In this document: one piece after another, positions 49,630 to 59,658 of the stretch | Layout: each line of letters opens with the position of its first letter | Position numbering within the stretch: position 1 is the stretch's first letter | Assembly: GCF_000426885.1 (NCBI RefSeq) | Contig: NZ_AUGF01000001.1 | Coordinates: forward strand, 1-64,000 | Origin: Moraxella caprae DSM 19149 | Lineage (GTDB): Bacteria; Pseudomonadota; Gammaproteobacteria; Pseudomonadales; Moraxellaceae | Direction: 5' to 3' | DNA length: 64,000 nucleotides | Position numbers and translations under genes: made by a program | The notes under the pieces: generated by a model | What the model saw: the letters and a program-made list of their open reading frames with translations, nothing else | Told to the model about the DNA's origin: nothing | Database searches by the model: none

Positions 49630-50526
49630 TTACGCCCGATTCTCTTCACTCTGCACATCTTTAATGCCTAACATATCAAGCAAGGCATCTGTGCCTGAGG
49701 AGCGAGTTAGGTTAGGATTAATAACCAACCCCAAATGCCGTTGTAATTCGATGTTTTCTTTCAAATCAATCTTTACCAAATCTTGATTAATGAGTGTCTC
49801 AGGTAGCACCGACCAGCCCAGTCCTACCGATACAAGCATACGGATGGATTCTAACGGATTGGTACTCATGGTGGCAAAGGGGCGCAGGTTGTGCTTATTA
49901 AACTCAGCCAAGGTAATCTGACTGGTAAAAGTATTCGCCGCAGGCAAAATGGCAGGATGGCGTGCCAGTTGCAAGAGACTCACAGACGACTGCTGTGCCA
50001 ATGGGCTTAGTACCCCCGTGACAAAATACAGCGGGTCAGACCACAGCGTATGATACGCCAGTCGTCTGTCAAAAGTCGGGGGTAAGGTCAAAAATGCCAA
50101 TGCCACATCGCCTTCTAGCACCGCCTTGTGTGCCGTTTCGCTGTCCATGAACTGTACTTCTAGCTGAACAGACGGATAGGTTTGAATAAACTGCTTTAAG
50201 ACGGGGGGCAAGTGGTGCAGTCCGATATGATGACTGGTGCCGATGACCAGTCGTCCCGTTGCCACTTCCTTTGAGTAAAGCAGACTGGCTTTACAGCTTT
50301 CATAGTCTTCAAGCCATTTTTTAGCGTAGGGCAGTAGCTCATGAGCCGATGCTGTGGGGATAATGCCACGCCCGATGGTGTCAAACAGTGCCGTGCCAAA
50401 CTCATCTTCTAAGCTCTTAATCCGCTTGGAAACGGCAGGCTGGGTAATAAACAGTTTCTCGGCAGCACCTGAGATACTGCCAGTTTGCATGACGGTGATG
50501 AACGTGGATAAATTGGTGGTATTCAT
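49630..50526 (-). CDS. LysR-family transcriptional regulator
   Basis: The product is 298 residues. N-terminal winged HTH (SGAAEKLFITQPAVSKRIKSLEDEF) and a C-terminal substrate-binding fold. It is divergent from the MFS gene at 50766 with about 240 bases between them, which suggests that it controls that transporter in answer to its substrate. The effector is not evident; overall pattern resembles CysB/IlvY-like members. Confidence 0.88.
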   Translation of the reverse strand: MNTTNLSTFITVMQTGSISGAAEKLFITQPAVSKRIKSLEDEFGTALFDTIGRGIIPTASAHELLPYAKKWLEDYESCKASLLYSKEVATGRLVIGTSHHIGLHHLPPVLKQFIQTYPSVQLEVQFMDSETAHKAVLEGDVALAFLTLPPTFDRRLAYHTLWSDPLYFVTGVLSPLAQQSSVSLLQLARHPAILPAANTFTSQITLAEFNKHNLRPFATMSTNPLESIRMLVSVGLGWSVLPETLINQDLVKIDLKENIELQRHLGLVINPNLTRSSGTDALLDMLGIKDVQSEENRA

Positions 50527-50765
50527 GTCGCACTCCTGCGTAAATGATTATCGTATTATGACAAAGTTGTCAGTGCAATATTATACCAAATTTTTGGGGA
50601 TTGGTAATAACTTTATTTACTTTTGGTTATGTTTTTTAAAAAACAAATAAGACAAAATGATGAAAATATTAGTTTTAAGTGGCTTTCTAATAAATATCTC
50701 ACATCTGTCTTAGCTTTGCTAAATTGTGATACAATACCATGTTACCTGCTATCTTTGATAATGTC

Positions 50766-51926
50766 ATGACCGCCCACAATCCCACTTTTACCCAGAAATT
50801 CACCATTGCAATGATTGGCTTTTTTGCCTTTTTACAGGTCTATTCAGTGCAGGCGATTTTGCCGGTACTCATGCAGGAATTGCAGGCAAGCGAAGTACAA
50901 GTGGGGCTGGCGGTTGGGGCAACAGTCATGGCGATTGCCCTGATGTCGCCTTTTATGGGCATGCTCTCGGATGCCTTTGGGCGACGGCGGTTTATCATCG
51001 GCTCGCTACTCATGCTCGCCATTCCTACTTTCATGGTCGGCATGGCAGGGTCGGTGGACGGGCTGACTTTTTGGCGGTTTTTGCAGGGGCTTGCCGTCCC
51101 TGGTATCACGGTGGTACTCATTGCCTACATTGGCGAAGAGTACAGCAACAACATCGCTGGCATGATGAGCCTGTATGTAGCAGGCACGGTATTGGGCGGA
51201 TTTAGCGGACGGTTCTTTGCAGGGCATTTGCACGAATGGATAGGCTGGCGGTGGGGCTATGGGGTCATGGCGGTGCTGACCTTGGTGGGGGCGGTGTGGG
51301 TACTAAAAAGCCTGCCCAAATCACAATATTTTAAAAAAAGCCAAAACTTCCAAGATGCCCTACGCCTGCTCCTATCCCACACCAAAAACCGCCATGTCAT
51401 GAGTGCCTGCCTGCTCGGTGGCTGTGTACTGTTTAGCTTGGTGGGCTGTTTTACCTTTATCAACTTGCACCTAGCCGATGCCCCTTATCGGCTGTTACCA
51501 TCTCATCTGGCGAACATTTTTGCTCTGTATCTCATTGGCATGGTCATCACCCCTTTGTCCGCCAAAATCATCGCTCGCTTTGGCATGACGGGCACCATCA
51601 TCTTTGCCGTCATCTGCTCCATCACAGGGCTGTTCATCACGTTATCCACCCCCTTACCACTCATCATCATCGGCTTGACCATCATGTCATCAGGGGTGTT
51701 CATCACGCAGTCGGCGACCATCAGCTACATCGCAAGCCATGTCAAAGAAGGGCGTTCGCTGGCGTCAGGACTGTACTACATGGGCTACTATGGCGGGGGC
51801 AGTGTAGGGGCATGGGTCTGTGCCATCGCCTACGCTCATGGTGGATGGCTCTATGCTGTACTGACCATCTTTGGCGTGCAACTGCTGGCGTTAGGCGTGG
51901 TAATGGGTCTTATGAAAAAGGCGTGA
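50766..51926 (+). CDS. MFS transporter
   Basis: The product is 386 residues from ATG 50766 (MTAHNPTFTQKFTIAM); an ATG nine codons earlier lies very near a TACAAT -10 and is less likely. Twelve membrane segments and the MFS motif GMLSDAFGRRRFIIG after segment 2. It resembles YnfM-type exporters of the DHA1 group. Substrate unknown; likely regulated by the divergent LysR protein. Confidence 0.85.
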   Translation: MTAHNPTFTQKFTIAMIGFFAFLQVYSVQAILPVLMQELQASEVQVGLAVGATVMAIALMSPFMGMLSDAFGRRRFIIGSLLMLAIPTFMVGMAGSVDGLTFWRFLQGLAVPGITVVLIAYIGEEYSNNIAGMMSLYVAGTVLGGFSGRFFAGHLHEWIGWRWGYGVMAVLTLVGAVWVLKSLPKSQYFKKSQNFQDALRLLLSHTKNRHVMSACLLGGCVLFSLVGCFTFINLHLADAPYRLLPSHLANIFALYLIGMVITPLSAKIIARFGMTGTIIFAVICSITGLFITLSTPLPLIIIGLTIMSSGVFITQSATISYIASHVKEGRSLASGLYYMGYYGGGSVGAWVCAIAYAHGGWLYAVLTIFGVQLLALGVVMGLMKKA

Positions 51927-51959
51927 TGATAAAAGGTATTTTCAATGAACAGACCTTTT

Positions 51960-52084
51960 GACATACTCCCACCACCAAACCTAGCGGTTATGGTGGGGGG
52001 GGAATCTTTGCGACCCATAGCAATTTAGTTTGCTACCTTTCGCTATGCCACTATCGCTGAATAGTATAGGCATAGGGGGACTCT
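51960..52084 (-). ncRNA. Probable omega (reRNA) region and right end of an IS200/IS605 element
   Basis: The 3' end of tnpB is followed on minus by stems (GCGATAGTGGCATAGCGAAA region) and the subterminal hairpin CCCACCA…TGGTGGG (51968-51997). In related elements tnpB mRNA is processed into a guide RNA ending at the right end; here the guide would begin just below 51960. Confidence 0.5.
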
Positions 52085-53212
52085 TTATACAGTAGCAAGC
52101 CCTGCTACATCAGCTAATGCTTGATTGCGTATATTATTACTTGCATTGATATCACGGTCATGATGTGTTTGACAGCTAGGACATGTCCAATTCCTCACCG
52201 ACAACGCCAAACTGTCTAATTTGTAATGACAATGCGAACAAATTTTACTACTGGCAAAGAACCGATTTACTTTCAGAATATTTTTACCATACCAATTTGC
52301 CTTGTAAGTGAGTAGGGTAACAAATTGACCCCAACCTACATCATGAATCGCTTTGGCAAGTTTTCGGTTCTTTACCATGTTTTTTACCGCCAAATCTTCA
52401 AGTGCATAGCTTGTCGCTTGGTTTTCGCAAATAAGACTATGTGTGATTTTGTGGTGTAAGTCTAGCCGAGAATGTCGTACTTTTTCATGAGTATGAGCAA
52501 CGGCTAATTTTTGTTTTTGATAATTTTTACTTTGTTTTTGTTTGCGAGCAAAGATTTTTTGTTGTACCGCCAGTCGTTTGCTGGCACGGGTTAAATACTT
52601 TGGATTATCAAACTTGCTACCGTCTGATAGATTGAGTAAGTGGCTAATACCTAAATCAATACCAAGTGTTAGATTTGGTTCTATCGTTGTCGGTGTTGGC
52701 AATGTTTCATCATTTTCAACCAATAAACTTGCATAATATTTGCCTGTGGCGGTTTTACTAATTGTAACCGTTTTGATATTGCCAATAAATTTACGACTAA
52801 ATACAGTTTTAATGCCTTTGATTTTAGGTAGATTTATAATGCCTTGTTCAAAATTTACGGTACAGTGTTGGGGGCATTGATAGCTACGCCCTGGGATTTT
52901 TTTAGATTTAAACCGTGGAAAACTGGCACGACCTTTGAAAAAGTTAGTGAAAGCGGTATAGACATTTAGCAAGGCATTGAGTAATGATTGGCTATTAACC
53001 TCGTTTAGCCACGCAAACTTGCCTGTTTTCTTTTTCTTAACCAACTGGTTTTATATTCGAGTACGAGATAACGACTTGCCAAACATGGCATAGTAGCGTT
53101 TTTGCAATGCCAACGCCCAATTATAAACAAACCGAACACAGCCAAAGTGTTGTTCAAACGCTAAGGCTTGTTGCTGGTTTGGATAAATTCGGTATTTGTA
53201 GGCTTTGAGCAT
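52085..53212 (-). pseudogene. tnpB: tnpB (RNA-guided nuclease family) with nonsense codon
   Basis: From ATG 53212 (MLKAYKYRIYPNQQQALAFE) the frame runs 53 codons to TAA at 53051-53053 and then goes on without shift for 320 codons. The long part has the RuvC-like TLGIDLGISHLLNLSDGS, the ALEDLAVKNM region and the zinc ribbon CSHCHYKLDSLA…CPSCQTHHDRDINASNNI, with catalytic Asp residues present. A single base change would repair it. A shortened protein from an internal start would lack the N-terminal wedge region. Confidence 0.85.
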
Positions 53213-53226
53213 GGCTTGTTAGATAA

Positions 53227-53541
53227 TTGAAATATGGGTATCATTTAGTGTTAGTCACAAAATATCGTAAAAAATGGGGGGTTGAGCTGTTAGAGTTCAA
53301 TGGGGAGGCTGACCATGTGCATTTACTGCTTGATATGCACCCTAATATTATGCCAAGTAAATTTATCAATAATCTAAAAACGGTAACTAGCCGATTGATG
53401 AGAAAGGAGTTTGCAAAGCATTTGGCACACTTTTACTGGAAGCCTGTACTTTGGACTAGAGCGTATTGTTTGCTCACGACAGGGGGTGCTACGATTGATA
53501 CAATTAGGCAGTATATCGAAAAACAAGAACGCCCTGATTAG
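53227..53541 (+). pseudogene. tnpA: tnpA (Y1 transposase) remnant
   Basis: The frame has no ATG start and begins at LVLVTKY, typically about 20 residues into TnpA. It jumps from YRKK directly to WGVELLEFNGEADHVHLLL, missing around 30 residues. The HUH motif (HVH) and the catalytic Tyr (RQYIEKQ) remain. Probably inactive. Confidence 0.8.
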
Positions 53542-53723
53542 GGTGTTAGTGCTCACATCTCCACCTAAATCAAAGATTATAGGTGGAGAATTACGCACGA
53601 TAAGTTAACCTACAGCACCAGATGGATTGTTATTTACCCGATTTGCACATAAATCTACCCATTTTTACCGAATTTTTGCTACAATAGCACAACTTTTTAT
53701 TTCCCTTTTATTTTTTAGCATTT

Positions 53724-54503
53724 ATGAATAACACTTACGACAGTCGTACACAGGCGGATTTTTCTGACGAACAAGCAGGATTTGAGCAAACAGGATTCGC
53801 CTTTGAAAACGAAAATTTATTTGACAACATCACCACCAGCATTCAAAATATCCTAACCAACATCAAACACAGCTACACTAACACCGCAAGCGATTTGGTT
53901 GATGAGATTTATGTAACGGGCAGTCAGGAGCAGATTAATGATGCTCTAAATCAATTTGTGGTGCAAAATGTCGGCATGGTGCTAGATTTACACCTTGAAC
54001 TTTTTGATGGCTTTTTAAGACTCTACTGCACAGCAGATGTGTTAGATATGCACCTGTCGGTAGCGTGTAATTTTAAACTCACCGAAGCTCGTCTTGACCG
54101 TCATGTTCAGCGGTTCGCCTTTGAACAAATCTCCAACACCGACATCATCACCCTACACAGCAAATCATGGTGGAAGACCCCTGCTATCAAGTTTGCCGTG
54201 CCTGCCTATCGCACCTTACTTAGAAAAGACCCCCTGCCCTTTTTGTTGTCGCTGTCGCCCAAACTCAAAGGCAAGCCCTTTATCGAGTATAAAGGCAACG
54301 TCATCTACTTAGAAATCGGACGTTGGCTCCCCGAGAACATCAAAAATTACCTAAAAAAAGCTCAGGTCAATCACGGCGTGGTTAAAAAAGAACAGCTTAT
54401 CTTAAAAGTACAGCCCAACTTTGGCGATATATTGAGCTTTGGCGACCCAAATAGTCCCATCATCACCGAAAAAGACAATCCTAATAAGGTGGGTGATACA
54501 TGA
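53724..54503 (+). CDS. Hypothetical protein
   Basis: The product is 259 residues with no signal peptide or membrane segment. Acidic N-terminal 45 residues, then a mixed alpha/beta body (VQNVGMVLDLHLELFDGFLR; SKSWWKTPAIKFAVPAYRTL; YKGNVIYLEIGRWLPENI). No family recognised; I would guess it is confined to Moraxellaceae. AT-rich leader with possible TACAAT -10 (near 53682). Ends at a shared terminator. Confidence 0.7.
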   Translation: MNNTYDSRTQADFSDEQAGFEQTGFAFENENLFDNITTSIQNILTNIKHSYTNTASDLVDEIYVTGSQEQINDALNQFVVQNVGMVLDLHLELFDGFLRLYCTADVLDMHLSVACNFKLTEARLDRHVQRFAFEQISNTDIITLHSKSWWKTPAIKFAVPAYRTLLRKDPLPFLLSLSPKLKGKPFIEYKGNVIYLEIGRWLPENIKNYLKKAQVNHGVVKKEQLILKVQPNFGDILSFGDPNSPIITEKDNPNKVGDT

Positions 54504-54617
54504 TTGATTGCCAATTCATGCTCTCATAATAGCGTTCAATTTTTCAACCATAAAAAGTTTATAATTACGTCAATCTTACACCACCCATCCGTTTTAGATG
54601 TAACGATAGCGAACAAA

Positions 54618-54645
54618 AAACACCCAAGCGACAACTTGGGTGTTT
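54618..54645. terminator. Bidirectional terminator
   Basis: AAACACCCAAG/CTTGGGTGTTT stem between convergent genes. Confidence 0.85.
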
Positions 54646-54663
54646 GTTTTGCCAAAGCGATGA

Positions 54664-56190
54664 TTACTTGATACGCATATCGCCCGTTTCAACAAAACGT
54701 TGGTGCCATGATAGGGCTTCTAGCAATAGGTGCGGGGTGTGTACACCGCCTGATTTTTGGCTTGCCACGAATGCACGGTCATAATAATCACGGAGCATAT
54801 CACGGTAATCAGGGTGCGAGCAGTTGTCAATGATAAGTTTGGCACGCTCTTTTGGCGACTTACCACGCAAATCCGCCATGCCTTGCTCAGTTACGATAAA
54901 CATCACGTCATGCTCGGTATGGTCGTGGTGGCTTACCATTGGCACGATAGCCGAGATTGCCCCACCTTTTGCGGTAGACGGGCTGACATAAATGCTAAAA
55001 AAGCCGTTACGGGTAAAGTCACCAGAACCGCCAATACCGTTCATCATGCGAGTACCCATGACGTGCGTTGAGTTTACGTTACCATAAATATCCGCTTCAA
55101 TCATGGAGTTCATGCCAATCACACCCAAACGGCGAATGACTTCTGGGTTGTTGCTAATCTCCATAGGACGAAGGATAATTTTGTCTTTTAAAAACTCAAT
55201 GTTTTCGTTAAAGCGAGCCAGAGCATCTGGGCTAAATGACAAGGCGGTGGCGGACGCTGTTTTCATCTTTTTGGCAAGAATCAAATCAAGCATACCGTCT
55301 TGCAATACTTCGGTATAACCTGTCAAATCGTCAAATGGAGCGTCCAATAGTCCTGCCATGACTGCGTTCGCTACGTTACCCACGCCTGATTGAAGTGGCA
55401 ATAAGCTCTTAGGCAAGCGACCTGCTTTAACTTCATGGTCAAGAAAATCAATGACTTGGGCGGCGATACGCTTAGAGATGTCATCGGGTTCTGCAAACTT
55501 AGAGTTACGGTCACCTGCGTTGGTAAATACAATCGCTACGATTTTGTTGGGGTCAATCGCCAGCCCTGTGGTACCGATACGGTCAAACGCCCCTACCACA
55601 GGAATCGGCTTGCGGTGCGGTGGCAAGCCTACATCGCCATAGATGTCATGCATACCTTCTAAGCCTGCACTTAGGGCAGCGTTAATCTCAACGATGACTT
55701 TGTCGGCATTTTTGACCGCTTCTACGCCATGACCGATACCCATCGCAAAAATTAGCTCGCCATTTTCGGTAATGGCGGTCGCCTCAACGATAGCCACGTC
55801 AAATTTACCATAAAAGCCTTGACGCATTTGCTGTTCAACGTGCGATAGGTGCATGTCTTGATAAGCAATTTCGCCTGCGTTAATGCCGTTACGCAGGGTT
55901 GGGTCAGACTGAAATGGTGAGCGAAAATGCAAGGCTTTGGCTTCGGCAAGCACGCCATCACACTCAGGGGCGGTGGACGCACCTGTTACCATACCTACGC
56001 TAAATTTTTCGCCTTTGGCGTGAGCGTCTTTGGCTTTGTTGGCGATGGCGGTTGGCATTGCTTTAGGATAACCTGCCCCTGTAAAGCCTGTAACGGCAAG
56101 CATCATGCCATTTTGGATAAATTGGGCAGCTTCATCAGCACTCATTACCTTTTCACGCAAAGTAGCGTGGCGAACACGGTCAATTGACAT
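54664..56190 (-). CDS. Acetyl-CoA hydrolase/transferase family (succinate CoA-transferase)
   Basis: The product is 508 residues from ATG 56190 (MSIDRVRHATLREKV), after AAGGAA. Family features are VTGFTGAGYPKAMPTAIANK near 32, VEATAITENGELIFAMGIG with the catalytic Glu-type region, and the C-terminal GGSGDFTRNGFFSIYVSPST. Length and pattern fit succinyl-CoA:acetate CoA-transferases, which link acetate activation and the TCA cycle. Single-gene unit. Confidence 0.88.
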   Translation of the reverse strand: MSIDRVRHATLREKVMSADEAAQFIQNGMMLAVTGFTGAGYPKAMPTAIANKAKDAHAKGEKFSVGMVTGASTAPECDGVLAEAKALHFRSPFQSDPTLRNGINAGEIAYQDMHLSHVEQQMRQGFYGKFDVAIVEATAITENGELIFAMGIGHGVEAVKNADKVIVEINAALSAGLEGMHDIYGDVGLPPHRKPIPVVGAFDRIGTTGLAIDPNKIVAIVFTNAGDRNSKFAEPDDISKRIAAQVIDFLDHEVKAGRLPKSLLPLQSGVGNVANAVMAGLLDAPFDDLTGYTEVLQDGMLDLILAKKMKTASATALSFSPDALARFNENIEFLKDKIILRPMEISNNPEVIRRLGVIGMNSMIEADIYGNVNSTHVMGTRMMNGIGGSGDFTRNGFFSIYVSPSTAKGGAISAIVPMVSHHDHTEHDVMFIVTEQGMADLRGKSPKERAKLIIDNCSHPDYRDMLRDYYDRAFVASQKSGGVHTPHLLLEALSWHQRFVETGDMRIK

Positions 56191-56354
56191 AATCATTCCT
56201 TATTGAAGTCATGGAAATTAAAAATACCCTTTTAAACAGGTGCTAAGATTTTAACACCTGTTAGGGATAAAATAAATAGTTTGTTACAATATTTAGCAGG
56301 ATTTTTTGACAGGCAAAATCAATCATTACCATTTATCATAATTGATTTTAAAAA

Positions 56355-57450
56355 TCAAAGTCCCGCCTTTAAACTTGCCACAATAAACTTATCCAAATCA
56401 CCATTTAACACCGCTTGTGTGTTGGACGTCTCAACGCCCGTACGTAAATCCTTAATGCGTGAATCATCAAGCACATAGGAGCGGATTTGCGACCCCCAAC
56501 CGATGTCAGATTTACTGTCTTCTAGGGCTTGCTGTTTTTCCATGCGTTTTTGCATTTCAAGCTCGTAGAGTTTGGCACGGAGCATTTTCATGGCGGTGTC
56601 TTTGTTGGCGTGCTGTGAACGCTCGTTTTGACACGCCACGACCACGCCTGTGGGCCCGTGCGTGATACGCACGGCAGAGTCGGTGGTATTGACGTGCTGA
56701 CCGCCTGCCCCACTTGAACGATAGGTATCGATACGTAGGTCGGCAGGATTGATGTCAATCTGCACGTTGTCGTCAATCTCGGGGGAGACGAACACTGCCG
56801 AAAATGACGTATGACGACCGTTGTTGCTGTCAAAGGGAGATTTACGCACCAAACGATGAACGCCAATCTCGGTGCGAAGCCAACCAAAAGCATAATCACC
56901 CTTGACCGCAATGGTTGCCGACTTAATGCCTGCCACACCGCCTTCGGAGACTTCTAAAACTTCCGCCTTAAAGCCATGCGACTCGCACCAACGCAGATAC
57001 ATACGCAAGAGCATCTCCGACCAGTCTTGGGCTTCTGTCCCGCCAGAGCCTGCCTGTATGTCTAGGTAGCAGTTGTTAGCGTCCATCTCGCCGCTAAACA
57101 TACGTTTAAATTCTAAGTCTTCCACGCTTTTTAGGGCATCATCAAGCTCGGCTTGCACGTCTGCCAGCAGGCTCTCATCGTCCGCTTCTACGGCAAGCTC
57201 TAACATGGCGGCAGCGTCATCTAGCTTGACGGTCAAGCCGTCCACCACACCCACGATACCATCTAGGACGGATTTTTCTTTGCTGATTTTGGTGGCAAGC
57301 TCAGGGTCGTTCCAGATGTCGGGGTTTTCTAGTTCTAGATTAACTTCTTCTAGGCGTTCTTTTTTGCTTTCGACGTCAAAGATACCCCCAAAGCTCTTTG
57401 CCACGAGCGTGTAGGTCTTTGATTTGTTCTTGATATGGGGCGATTTCCAT
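56355..57450 (-). CDS. prfB: Peptide chain release factor 2, with programmed +1 frameshift
   Basis: Translation starts at ATG 57450 ([20 protein letters not shown]…) and meets TGA at 57378-57376 in the context GGGGGTATCTTTGAC, the classical RF2 autoregulatory site: a Shine-Dalgarno-like G-run, CTT, then TGA C. A +1 shift continues as [13 protein letters not shown]. The rest has the GGQ motif ([18 protein letters not shown]) and the SPF-type stop-recognition SPFDS. RF2 reads UGA and UAA, so shortage of RF2 raises its own synthesis. Confidence 0.95.
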
Positions 57451-57673
57451 GATGATTACCTTAAAAAATAAAAAGCTTATTATAACAAATTTTCTCTACA
57501 AATGCGAAAAAACAAACACAACCTAAAAACACATGATTTGCTTTATTGTAACTTTTTGTTTATAATACACCATTTTCAACTGATTTTTGTAAATCATTGA
57601 AAATTATATCTTTAAAAAAATTAACAATCAATTAAGCTCTTTTAGGGCATATTATTTTAAATAAGGAGTTTAC

Positions 57674-58936
57674 ATGGAACTCACCGAAATCACGCTAAAC
57701 GGCTACTATACGCTGATTTTGGCGACCATTGTCCTACTGGTGGGGCAATTTTTGGTTAAAAAGATTAAATTTTTAGAAGATTTTAACATCCCTGAGCCTG
57801 TGGCAGGTGGGTTACTTGCAGCTGCCATCATTTATTTTTTAAATTTCCAATATGGCTACGTTTTTAACATCCAAAAGGAACTCCAAACCGCCTGTATGCT
57901 CATGTTTTTCTCATCCATCGGCTTGTCGGCAGATTTTCGCCGTCTAAAAGCAGGTGGGTTACCACTGATTATCTTGACAGTGCTGGTTGGCTTTTTCCTA
58001 CTTGTACAAAATGGGGTGGGTGTGGCACTGGCATCCATGCTCGGACTTGACCCTATCATGGGTCTGGTGGCAGGTTCTATCAGCTTGATTGGTGGTCATG
58101 GCACGGCAGGTGCGTGGGGGGCAACCCTTGAAAACGACTATGGCGTAACAGGGGCGATTACCATGGGTATTGCGGCAGCGACTTATGGCTTGGTGGCAGG
58201 CGGTCTTATCGGCGGCCCTGTGGCAAAACGTCTTATCAAAAATATGGGCATACAAACTGTTAATACCGCACCAAACAACGCCAATCTTGAAAAAACAGAC
58301 GGTAATAATGATGCCAACAACACCGTGTTTGAAAAGTCTGACAGTGTCCGCCTGATTACTGCTGTGTCTGCAGTGGAGACTTTGGCTTTGTTTGCTGTGT
58401 GTTTGGTGGCTGCCGACTATATGAGCGGTGTCGCCAAAGACATCGAGTGGTTAGCTCAGCTTAAAGTTCCGACCTTTGTATGGGCATTGGCTACAGGCGT
58501 GATTTTGCGTAACGTTTTGACCAATCTTTTTAATTTTGATATGTTTGACCGTGCCATTGATGTGTTTGGTAATGCCTCTTTAAGCCTATTTTTGGCAATG
58601 GCACTCATGTCATTAAAGCTGTGGGAACTTGCCGACTTAGCAGGTCCTTTGGTTATCATCCTAGTTGTACAGACCATTGTGATGATTTTGTTTGCCTATT
58701 TTGTGACGTTTAGAGTCATGGGCAAAAACTACGATTCGGCAGTACTGGCGGCAGGTCATTGTGGTTTTGGTATGGGTGCAACCCCCACCGCCGTGGCAAA
58801 CATGCAAGCCATTACCGACCGTTATGGCGTGTCCCACAAAGCATTTTTGATTATCCCGATGGTAGGGGCGTTTTTTGTAGACTTGATGAACCTAGTGGTG
58901 CTACAAGGCTTCTTGATGTTGCCATTTATGAAATAA
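57674..58936 (+). CDS. gltS: Sodium/glutamate symporter
   Basis: The product is 420 residues, ten or more membrane segments in two inverted halves with the pore loops GSISLIGGHGTAGAWG near 138 and AGHCGFGMGATPTAVANM near 358, both typical of GltS. It imports glutamate with sodium. AAGGAG precedes the start. Terminator at 58948-58977. Confidence 0.93.
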   Translation: MELTEITLNGYYTLILATIVLLVGQFLVKKIKFLEDFNIPEPVAGGLLAAAIIYFLNFQYGYVFNIQKELQTACMLMFFSSIGLSADFRRLKAGGLPLIILTVLVGFFLLVQNGVGVALASMLGLDPIMGLVAGSISLIGGHGTAGAWGATLENDYGVTGAITMGIAAATYGLVAGGLIGGPVAKRLIKNMGIQTVNTAPNNANLEKTDGNNDANNTVFEKSDSVRLITAVSAVETLALFAVCLVAADYMSGVAKDIEWLAQLKVPTFVWALATGVILRNVLTNLFNFDMFDRAIDVFGNASLSLFLAMALMSLKLWELADLAGPLVIILVVQTIVMILFAYFVTFRVMGKNYDSAVLAAGHCGFGMGATPTAVANMQAITDRYGVSHKAFLIIPMVGAFFVDLMNLVVLQGFLMLPFMK

Positions 58937-58947
58937 TCGGCATAAAT

Positions 58948-58977
58948 AAAAAGGCGTATTCTCGGTACGCCTTTTTT
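58948..58977 (+). terminator. Rho-independent terminator after gltS
   Basis: AAAAAGGCGTA/TACGCCTTTTT stem, 7-base loop, T-run. Confidence 0.88.
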
Positions 58978-59170
58978 GTTGGTAAATCTCTCATCAAATC
59001 CGCCAATCCACCACCTCCCATCCCTACTCTGTTGCATGAGCGGTTAACACCTCATCAGGGCAAACATACACCGCCTTATCAGCAAAACTCAAAAGCGGTA
59101 AATCTTTTTTGAATCTGAATAAGCGATGATTTTGTCAAAATAAACACCGTTGTTATTGGCGTATTTTATC
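58978..59170. other. Intergenic, no feature seen
   Basis: No ORF of note, no hairpin or repeat recognised before the miniature element at 59171. Confidence 0.4.
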
Positions 59171-59445
59171 TAGGGCATGCCTGTCATTGATAACATTTTT
59201 ATAAAATAAGATGGAAATTTAACGTTTTAAATCAATTTTTGCATGAAAAATGGCTGTCCGACCACTTAATCAGACAAATTTTAAGATTTTAACTTAATTT
59301 TTTAAAATTAAGCGGTCGGATTGTGGCTCGAAGTCAAAAACTTGTCTGATAGTCTGATAGAATGACCATCAAACTTCACTTTTCCTTGAAAAACGTGCGA
59401 TTTTTCGTGATTTTCATTGCAAATACCAAAGGTAAGCACGCCCTA
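59171..59445. repeat. TA-flanked miniature element, copy 4, with nested insert
   Basis: 275 bp. Ends TAGGGCATGCCTG and AAGCACGCCCTA. The interior matches copy 2 but is interrupted after ATGAAAAATGGCT by about 65 bp with its own inverted ends TCCGACC…GGTCGGA (59257-59322). Confidence 0.7.
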
Positions 59446-59658
59446 ATAATTTTGAAGTTTTAGACCGTATTTGCAATCATCTAAGACAATAGTTATGGCT
59501 TTTGAATTTTACCCACAAAAAAGAGCGATAAACACGCCCTTCTTTATGTTTTTGACCTCTTGAGAAATTACAATTTTATTGAGCTTGTCAAAATTCCAAA
59601 TCCAATAAAATCAAGGTTTGCAAGCCAAAATTTTTGAATTTCTCAAGAATTCTAATCA
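59446..59658. other. Intergenic, no gene
   Basis: AT-rich sequence holding an imperfect AAGAGCG…CGCCCTTCTTT stem (59521-59545) that might terminate the Pit transcript. Nothing else seen. Confidence 0.35.

Larger units (their letters stand above)
51960..53595. mobile_element. Decayed IS200/IS605-family element
   Basis: Divergent tnpA (+, truncated) and tnpB (-, with a stop codon) are bounded by subterminal hairpins at 51968-51997 and 53559-53588 (CTCCACCTA/TAGGTGGAG). No target duplication or inverted ends, as expected for the family. It separates the MFS gene from the gene at 53724. Exact ends are estimated. Confidence 0.75.

Noticed and set aside
53227-53541. Functional TnpA transposase
   Set aside because: Missing start, N-terminus and about 30 internal residues, although HUH and Tyr remain.
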